From the NCBI GenBank assembly GCA_001247695.2, contig LGRX02013747.1, forward strand, positions 1 through 17,638: a DNA stretch of 17,638 bases. Reading direction: 5' to 3'. Made by a program: the position numbers and the translations under genes. Under the pieces are notes generated by a model. That model was not told the DNA's origin. It ran no database searches and worked only from the letters and a program-made list of their open reading frames with translations. This document shows positions 13,351-17,638 of the stretch, piece after piece. Positions within the stretch are counted from its first letter, which is position 1. Each line of letters starts with the position of its first letter. The DNA comes from Cymbomonas tetramitiformis (Eukaryota > Chlorophyta > Pyramimonadophyceae > Pyramimonadales > Pyramimonadaceae).

Positions 13351-13713
13351 TCAGGCCTTAGCCTTAGTGCACACAACCGCCGAGTGAGCCCCTCCACATG
13401 TTGCACACACATGCGGGTGCTTGCACACGGCAAAGCTACAACCCTTTTCCTTGTTGAAGTTAAAACAATGCTTGTTTTTGGACTTCGGACGAGGCGAGGG
13501 TTGCACAACAGAGGGGTCCTTGGCCACCTTAGGGACCTTTGAAGGGCGCTCATCAGCACCCTTCTTAGAAATCCCCGAGGGAGTGAAGAGGTTAGTCCCC
13601 GCAGCCATCTTGCGGAGCTGAAAGTCCTGCCACACGAGAACGACCTTAGCCATCTCCATGTTGGACTTCTCCTCACTCACAAGATGATGGAAGTCATAAA
13701 ACTCCAACATGAC
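13351..13713 (-). CDS. DIRS Gag, C-terminal zinc-finger part
   Basis: Continues the Gag frame after TAG 13714-13716 and ends in TGA at 13351-13353. It contains LEFYDFHHLVSEEKS and AKVVLVWQDFQLRKM, then a Lys-rich segment and two zinc motifs: C82-x8-C91-x4-C96-x3-H100 and the short knuckle C102-x2-C105-x3-H109-x4-C114. The combination of a C3H finger and a knuckle suits an RNA-binding Gag C-terminus. An ATG at 13710 directly follows the TAG. Confidence 0.8.
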   Translation of the reverse strand, partial: VMLEFYDFHHLVSEEKSNMEMAKVVLVWQDFQLRKMAAGTNLFTPSGISKKGADERPSKVPKVAKDPSVVQPSPRPKSKNKHCFNFNKEKGCSFAVCKHPHVCATCGGAHSAVVCTKAKA

Positions 13714-14853
13714 CTAAAAGCCAAACCGGTCTGCCCGAAGGCAAAACCAGGTACGAAAAGCCAACAAGACCTTGCCACCTTCCATTGAAGGGGCAGCCAG
13801 AGCAATGTCTAGGAAGCTCGCTTCCCACTCCTCCAGAGTCTTACACTTCGAGTTAACTCGAAGGTGAGCTCTGCCGTCCACGCCAATCTCCCACGCCGGA
13901 GAATCATCCTCCGCGAACGACGGGCGTGGACGGACCCGCAAGTCCAATCCCCGATGAACACCTGATACAGGTCTAACCGGGGCAAGGCGAGTGAAGAGCG
14001 ACCTACCGGAAAACTGCGCTGCGTCTGGGGACACGTCGAGGCCCTTCACCGCCGCCTCGATGTCTGCGTCCGACTGCCGATGCTTCTCCGGCACCGTTGG
14101 CGTAACTGGCGCCATAGGGCTGCCAGCTGCCGGTGCCGGAACACCCGTACCCCCAATGTTACCGCCAGCGATCGGGGCGGTTTTCCCGCCCTTCGCTGAC
14201 GGTGAATCCGTGGGGGCTCCGAGCAAAGCCAAGTCGATAGTCGGGCACGCGGGATCAATCATCCCAACAAAAGCTTGCCACTTCGTAAGTTCCGCTTTCA
14301 CGGAAAAGACGAAAACGCGAAGAAGCTGAGGCGTGCGAAGTGGCCCCTCCAACGTCTGCGGATCATCCACAGCCAACTGCGGACAAAAATGACACATCAG
14401 CGGAAAAGCGGCCGGCCTAAGCTTCACTAACGGGTTAATCCCGAAGTGAGCCATACCGGACGCGACAAGAAAATCCGAAAGGCGCGTCGCATGAACCTGT
14501 AGTACTGCCGTCAAGACATCCAAGCACTCAACTGGCCACTCCTCGACAAACAAAGGCGCGGGCTCAAATGCAAGAATTAGCGCCCGCAGTTCAGGTGAAA
14601 CAGGAGGAACGGCCACAACGGCTGCAGCAGCAGTGGCTGCAATCGGCTGCTGCTGCTGCGCATCGACCGTTTGTTTCAAAACCGCCATCGCAGCCTCATG
14701 ATTCGCTTGCTGCTGGGCTAACTGCTGCTGCATCAATGCGAGGACGGGATCAACTGATCCGGCTTGCACCATTGGCGCCGGCACAGCAGGCAGCGTCGCG
14801 GAGTAATTTTGCACGGAGTTTAAAATCTGGCCTACTAACTCACGAAGTTTCAA
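13714..14853 (-). CDS. DIRS Gag, central part
   Basis: Gag frame after the +1 shift and up to TAG 13714-13716. No ATG lies near its head (the open frame begins TTG at 14898, and residues before about 14850 are an Arg-rich shadow). It shows a Gln/Ala-rich stretch (LMQQQLAQQQ, then QQQQ) that may form a coiled coil, a Pro/Gly/Ala-rich linker, and the conserved-looking WEIGVDGRAHLRVNSKCKTL and EEWEASFLDIALA. Low-complexity tracts and no enzymatic motif fit a particle protein. Assigned as Gag by position and by the zinc motifs that follow in frame. Confidence 0.72.
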   Translation of the reverse strand: MKLRELVGQILNSVQNYSATLPAVPAPMVQAGSVDPVLALMQQQLAQQQANHEAAMAVLKQTVDAQQQQPIAATAAAAVVAVPPVSPELRALILAFEPAPLFVEEWPVECLDVLTAVLQVHATRLSDFLVASGMAHFGINPLVKLRPAAFPLMCHFCPQLAVDDPQTLEGPLRTPQLLRVFVFSVKAELTKWQAFVGMIDPACPTIDLALLGAPTDSPSAKGGKTAPIAGGNIGGTGVPAPAAGSPMAPVTPTVPEKHRQSDADIEAAVKGLDVSPDAAQFSGRSLFTRLAPVRPVSGVHRGLDLRVRPRPSFAEDDSPAWEIGVDGRAHLRVNSKCKTLEEWEASFLDIALAAPSMEGGKVLLAFRTWFCLRADRFGF

Positions 14854-15208
14854 CCGCGGCTTTGACGGGCCCCCACAGAGCCGGCAACGGGGGAACAATT
14901 TCCCATTGTGCCGGCATAGCGAACGTGGAAGCAGCCGTCGGGTCCGCGACTAAAAAGGCTGTGCCTGCTGCTGTCAGCGCTGGAAGATCAGCCAAAATGA
15001 CCGGCGGAATACTCTCCCGGAAAGCGGCGCGCAACGGTCCAAAATGCTCCGAAAGACCCTCTTGTGCATGCACGGCTGTAACACGCGACCATCGCGTAGA
15101 TCGGACCGTCGGAAAAAATGTGTTACAGGCGTTCAAGGCCGCACGCACAGCAGGCGATCCCCAAATGGGGACCGGGGCAATCGGCAAAGGGTTAGGAGGA
15201 TTCTGCAT
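14840..15208 (-). CDS. DIRS Gag, N-terminal part
   Basis: ATG at 15206-15208 begins MQNPPNPLPIAP and runs to TGA at 14840-14842. The segment is Pro/Ala-rich with few basic residues, unlike the Arg-rich shadow of the next frame. The two frames overlap over about 110 nt (14840-14949), within which sense must pass to the +1 frame. The hexamer TTGAAA lies at 14848-14853 (minus strand). The frame is open upstream to 15313 without another ATG. Assignment as Gag N-terminus is by position. Confidence 0.6.
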   Translation of the reverse strand: MQNPPNPLPIAPVPIWGSPAVRAALNACNTFFPTVRSTRWSRVTAVHAQEGLSEHFGPLRAAFRESIPPVILADLPALTAAGTAFLVADPTAASTFAMPAQWEIVPPLPALWGPVKAAVETS

Positions 15209-15686
15209 GGAAAAGACGAAGTCAAAAGTCAGAAAGCTTTCTACTTCGAGCCGCAGAATTATTTGTTTTAAATAATTCGCCCAGAAAAAAGAGCAAAACC
15301 ATGCTTGTGGCACGTGTGGGCTCGAAGTGAGAAAACTGTTTCACTAATTCTAGTGGAACTGTTTTAAGCACTGTCGCACAACTCTCGGCAGTTGGCCGAG
15401 GCTCGATCGGGCCACGTGGCGGCCGATCGGAAAGTGTCAGTTTGAAATCCCAAAACAGATCAAGCAAGTGACTCATATGACTCGGGCATATGATGCGGGC
15501 AAACTGACACGCAGTGACGGGTCTCCGTCCGAACCGTCGTGGGCGACACGACTGTCGCGCTCACTCGTCGCTACGGGATCTGTCGCACAGAAAATCTGAT
15601 GCACAAAAAAATCCCAGGCGACATCGACGGGAGGGGGGTGTACTCTGCTACCTTCGAATAACCGAAATTATAGTGCCGATAATTTT
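15209..15686. other. Leader or terminal region of the DIRS element with inverted repeats
   Basis: No gene seen. It holds an AT palindrome AATTATTT/AAATAATT (15257-15277) just upstream of Gag, an 11-bp perfect inverted repeat GTGTCAGTTTG/CAAACTGACAC (15434-15444, 15500-15510), and GC palindromic stretches near 15400-15430. DIRS elements carry terminal and internal complementary repeats, and these may be part of them, but I could not match them to the other end. Confidence 0.5.
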
Positions 15687-15831
15687 GGATCATTCGCCCA
15701 TGGCCTATGAGCGATCATATCGTGTATGATCATTCGCCCATGGCCTGTGAGCGATCATATCGTGTATGATCATTCGCCCATGGCCTATGAGCGATCATAT
15801 CGTGTATGATCATTTGCCCATGGTGTGTGGT
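15687..15831. repeat. Second, short array of the 40-bp satellite (about 4 copies)
   Basis: Same unit and orientation as 1188-2349: GGATCATTCGCCCATGG, then three further GATCATTCGCCCATGG-type starts spaced 40 bp. It ends in a diverged GATCATTTGCCCATGG followed by TGTGTGGTG. Copies here are nearly identical to the consensus. Confidence 0.95.
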
Positions 15832-16276
15832 GCCCTGATAGAGGAGCGCATTGGTAGCATACACTGAACGGCATGAGATCGGCCAACAAAAACCAACCCA
15901 TCATCATCCCAGTGGATGTGAGAAGCAAATCAAGAGCAGGGCGGGGCCGTGACAAGATACCACAACTCATACATATTCTTAACCCAAATGCAAAGCAGCA
16001 TGGAAAGATGAAACGATGTGACCGATCATCGCCAAACAACTGCTGGTCTCTGGGTTACGGAGTGAGCGGACCCTGCTGGCATGCCCCCCAGTGGCTCATG
16101 GTCGATGGATGGGACCCGTTGGTCCATGGTTATGCCATGAATGCAGTCACACCACACAGCATGGACACCCCATGTCAAAAAATGGAAACATGCCGGCACC
16201 TAAGTGCTCCCCACAAAAGTCAAGGGAAAACACAGAACGTGGACTTCACCACCCTCTGCCTCTCCTTGCAGCAAAG
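15832..16276. other. Non-coding stretch, no gene seen
   Basis: No convincing protein, RNA gene or repeat. Short overlapping ORFs on both strands lack any family resemblance. It probably belongs to an intron of the peptidase gene to the right, read leftwards. Confidence 0.45.
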
Positions 16277-16675
16277 GCAGACGAATCCACCGAGCTCTCC
16301 AAGAGGCAGTGCCCACCAGAATGGCACCACAGGGACAACCGCCTCCCAAAACCCACTTCCACCCGGCGGCCGTCCCCGTTCACAGCGACGCGCCAGTACC
16401 TCACATCTGGGTCAAAGAACACGAGTCCCCCGGCATGTGTAATAACTATGAGCACTATACATGGAGAGGGAGCAAGCGTCAGACGAATCCAAGACACTCC
16501 CAAAGAGCGAGCCGCAGACGAATCCCCGACGCTCTCAAAGAGGCAGTATACGTCAGAAGGGCACCACAGGGACAGCCACATCCCATCATCCAAAGCATTC
16601 CAGTGGCCGTCCCCGTTAACAACGAGATGCCAGTACCCCATAACGTGACTGTTGAGCACCAGTCCCCCGGCAGGT
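16277..16675. repeat. Diverged two-copy repeat, 237-bp offset
   Basis: GCAGACGAATCC begins both copies (16277 and 16514). Both contain CACCACAGGGACA, GGCCGTCCCCGTT, a GCCAGTACC block and AGTCCCCCGGCA in the same order. The offset is a multiple of three, so both strands keep open frames and conserve repeated peptides. On the plus strand about 30 of 52 residues match, with a shared APQGQP. No known protein is recognised. It may be a diverged tandem duplication of non-coding DNA. Confidence 0.75.
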
Positions 16676-16734
16676 CAAAAAGCCCCAAGGCACTGGACAG
16701 AGAAAGGCTGGTACTGGTAATATACACAAACAAG

Positions 16735-16796
16735 CCGCACCTCACGGAGGGCGCCCCCAGCCGCACCTCACGGAGGGCGCCCCCAGCCGCACTTCA
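16735..16796. repeat. 26-bp minisatellite, 2.4 copies
   Basis: The unit starting CCGCACCTCACGGAGGG repeats exactly at 16735 and 16761, with a partial third copy from 16787. GC-rich. It lies about 90 bp beyond the donor side of the host exon, so probably in the intron. Confidence 0.9.
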
Positions 16797-16887
16797 GGGA
16801 TGGAGTGGTTCACCTTACTTCAAGGTGAGGGCTTCCAAGGGATGGAGGGGCTGGAGGAGCGAGAGTCAGGCTAAAGAGAGCGCGCAC

Positions 16888-17148
16888 CGGCTCCAGGTCC
16901 ACTTCACGCAGGTGGATGCCGTAAAGGCGCTCCACGATGAGGCTCAGCCCGCGCAGGCAGCTCGCGAGGGGCAGGTAGCTGGCCAGCTTGCGCGTGTCGA
17001 GCCCGCACTCCTCCCGCTTAGCCAGCGCCGAGTAGAAGTTCCGGTCCCAGCCACGGATGCTGGGGGCTGCACTGCTCGGGGGCAGCCCAAGGTGCCGCCG
17101 CTTGTAGCTCTGCAGCAGCTGCAGCTCCTTATCGGCTTGGGGGCGTAC
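16888..17148 (-). CDS. Internal exon of a mitochondrial intermediate peptidase-like M3 metallopeptidase
   Basis: The minus strand encodes 87 residues without stop, phase 0 at both ends (261 bp), bounded by a possible acceptor (AG at 17149-17150) and donor (GT, 16886-16887, GTGCGC). The peptide contains DKELQLLQSYKRRHLG, then GWDRNFYSALAK, then LASYLPLASCLRGLSLIVER and LYGIHL. M3A peptidases (mitochondrial intermediate peptidase, thimet oligopeptidase) share W-D-x-x-F/Y-Y, a downstream (Y/F)-F/L-P/S-L segment, G-L and L-(Y/L)-G-(I/L). The C-x-x-GL form is closest to the mitochondrial enzyme, which removes an octapeptide from imported precursors in the matrix. The HExxH zinc site would lie in a later exon (to the left), not in this window. 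Very GC-rich third positions set it apart from the Copia ORFs. Exact exon edges are inferred. Confidence 0.7.
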
Positions 17149-17270
17149 CTGCCGGCCCGAATCCCGCCCCTATATCATCTTGGGGCCATACCTGCCGGCC
17201 AGGTACCTTCAGCTCCCATCAGCTTTGGGCCATACCTGCAGGTCGTTATCGGCTTTGGGTCGTGCATACC
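17129..17270. repeat. Four diverged copies of a short motif spanning the exon 5' edge
   Basis: Plus-strand blocks of the form ATCGGCTTGGGGGCGTACCTGC recur near 17129, 17173, 17218 and 17246, each with CTTGGG or CTTTGGG followed by a GTACC/CATACC-like core. The first overlaps the acceptor side of the peptidase exon; the others lie in the upstream intron. The spacing is irregular (about 44, 45 and 28 bp). Confidence 0.7.
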
Positions 17271-17424
17271 CACCCGGGGGTGAACAGCCATCCGTGATAC
17301 ATCTCTACCGGGATTCTGTGCTCCCCTCAAGATATCCTGTAATGGGCATAATCACTCGACAACCATATCATGTGCAGTTCTCTCGACAAACAAATAATGT
17401 GGAGATCTCCCGATAAGCACGCGT
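17271..17424. other. Short non-coding gap
   Basis: Nothing recognisable between the exon-edge repeats and the 33-bp array. Probably intron of the peptidase gene. Confidence 0.4.
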
Positions 17425-17638
17425 GCTTTGCGTTACACGTGGCCATGAACTGATGCTGTTTTGCGTAACTTGTGGCTATGCACCACTGCTGGTTTGCGTT
17501 ACACGTGGCTATGCACCACTGCTGTTTTGCGTCACACGTGGCTATGCATCACTGCTGGTTTGTGTCAAACGTGGCTATGCATCATTGCTGGTTTGTGTCA
17601 CACGTGGCTATACATCACTGCTGGTTTTGTGTCACACG
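17425..17638. repeat. 33-bp tandem repeat running off the window
   Basis: At least six copies of a unit with GCTGGTTTGCGTTACACG then TGGCTATGCACCACT. The first copies are diverged, the later ones differ mainly by C/T changes (GCGTTAC, GCGTCAC, GTGTCAC). It continues beyond the right edge. Confidence 0.93.

Larger units (their letters stand above)
9442..15686 (-). mobile_element. DIRS-type tyrosine-recombinase retrotransposon, decayed
   Basis: Minus-strand element with Gag (15208-13351), RT (13350-11620), RNase H plus methyltransferase-like domain (11619-10588) and tyrosine recombinase (10587-9540). This content and order define DIRS-type elements, which have no protease or DDE integrase and integrate through a tyrosine recombinase without target duplication. 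Interruptions are +1 shifts in Gag (near 14850) and recombinase (near 10158), TAG at 13714-13716 and TAG at 11620-11622. TGA at 13351 and 10588 fall at natural ORF borders. The right limit is set only by return of the satellite at 15687. I could not find its terminal repeats, and the left end may extend into 2350-2976 across the Copia insertion. Confidence 0.88.

Noticed and set aside
14855..15313. Gag beginning at 15313
   Set aside because: The open frame starts with GTG there; the first ATG is at 15208 and the upstream residues (Phe/Trp-rich) do not look like Gag.
16204..17283. Plus-strand 359-codon ORF
   Set aside because: It runs antisense through the peptidase exon, begins and ends in repeats, and resembles nothing known. 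The minus-strand exon explains its right half; the left half is kept only as a repeat.

Overview
This is eukaryotic DNA dominated by retroelements. It holds a complete Ty1/Copia LTR retrotransposon, a nearly complete DIRS-type (tyrosine-recombinase) retrotransposon, the end of a second tyrosine-recombinase element, several tandem repeats, and one recognisable host exon. The exon is GC-rich, on the minus strand, and resembles mitochondrial intermediate peptidase (M3 family). DIRS elements together with Copia, GC-rich exons and minisatellite-filled non-coding DNA would suit an alga or another early-branching eukaryote, but I cannot fix the lineage from the sequence.

Layout, left to right. 1-1007: C-terminal part of a tyrosine recombinase, plus strand, entering from outside the window and broken by one stop. 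1008-1187: two GC hairpins and a T tract. 1188-2349: about 29 copies of a 40-bp satellite very rich in GATC. 2350-2976: non-coding, with three copies of a roughly 56-78 bp repeat at its right end. 2977-9436: Copia element, minus strand, with 418/422-bp LTRs, a 5-bp target duplication (CCTGC), a polypurine tract and a primer site matching the anticodon half of initiator tRNA-Met. 9442 to about 15680: DIRS-type element, minus strand, with Gag, reverse transcriptase, RNase H, methyltransferase-like domain and tyrosine recombinase, interrupted by in-frame stops and two +1 shifts. 15687-15831: four more copies of the same satellite. 15832-16887: non-coding with a two-copy 237-bp repeat and a 26-bp minisatellite. 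16888-17148: host exon. 17129-17270: reiterated copies of the exon's 5' edge. 17425-17638: 33-bp tandem repeat running off the window.

The most unusual feature is in the Copia polyprotein. Between the usual 'YVLP' and 'HxxxxH' elements of the pre-integrase region lies an insert of about 190 residues that looks like a Dam-type adenine methyltransferase with an intact NPPY motif. The same kind of domain, with a decayed motif (NLPF), sits in the expected place after RNase H in the neighbouring DIRS element. The Copia Gag also has a short zinc knuckle (C-x2-C-x3-H-x4-C) matching the one in the DIRS Gag. This suggests domain exchange between two unrelated retroelement classes. The Copia element is otherwise close to intact (catalytic residues of integrase, RT and RNase H are present), but its frame shifts by +1 inside the integrase.

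A second pattern runs through both elements. Interruptions inside coding regions are all TAA or TAG, while the natural ORF ends of the Copia and DIRS elements are all TGA. Ordinary decay explains this adequately, but a UAR=Gln code deserves a test.
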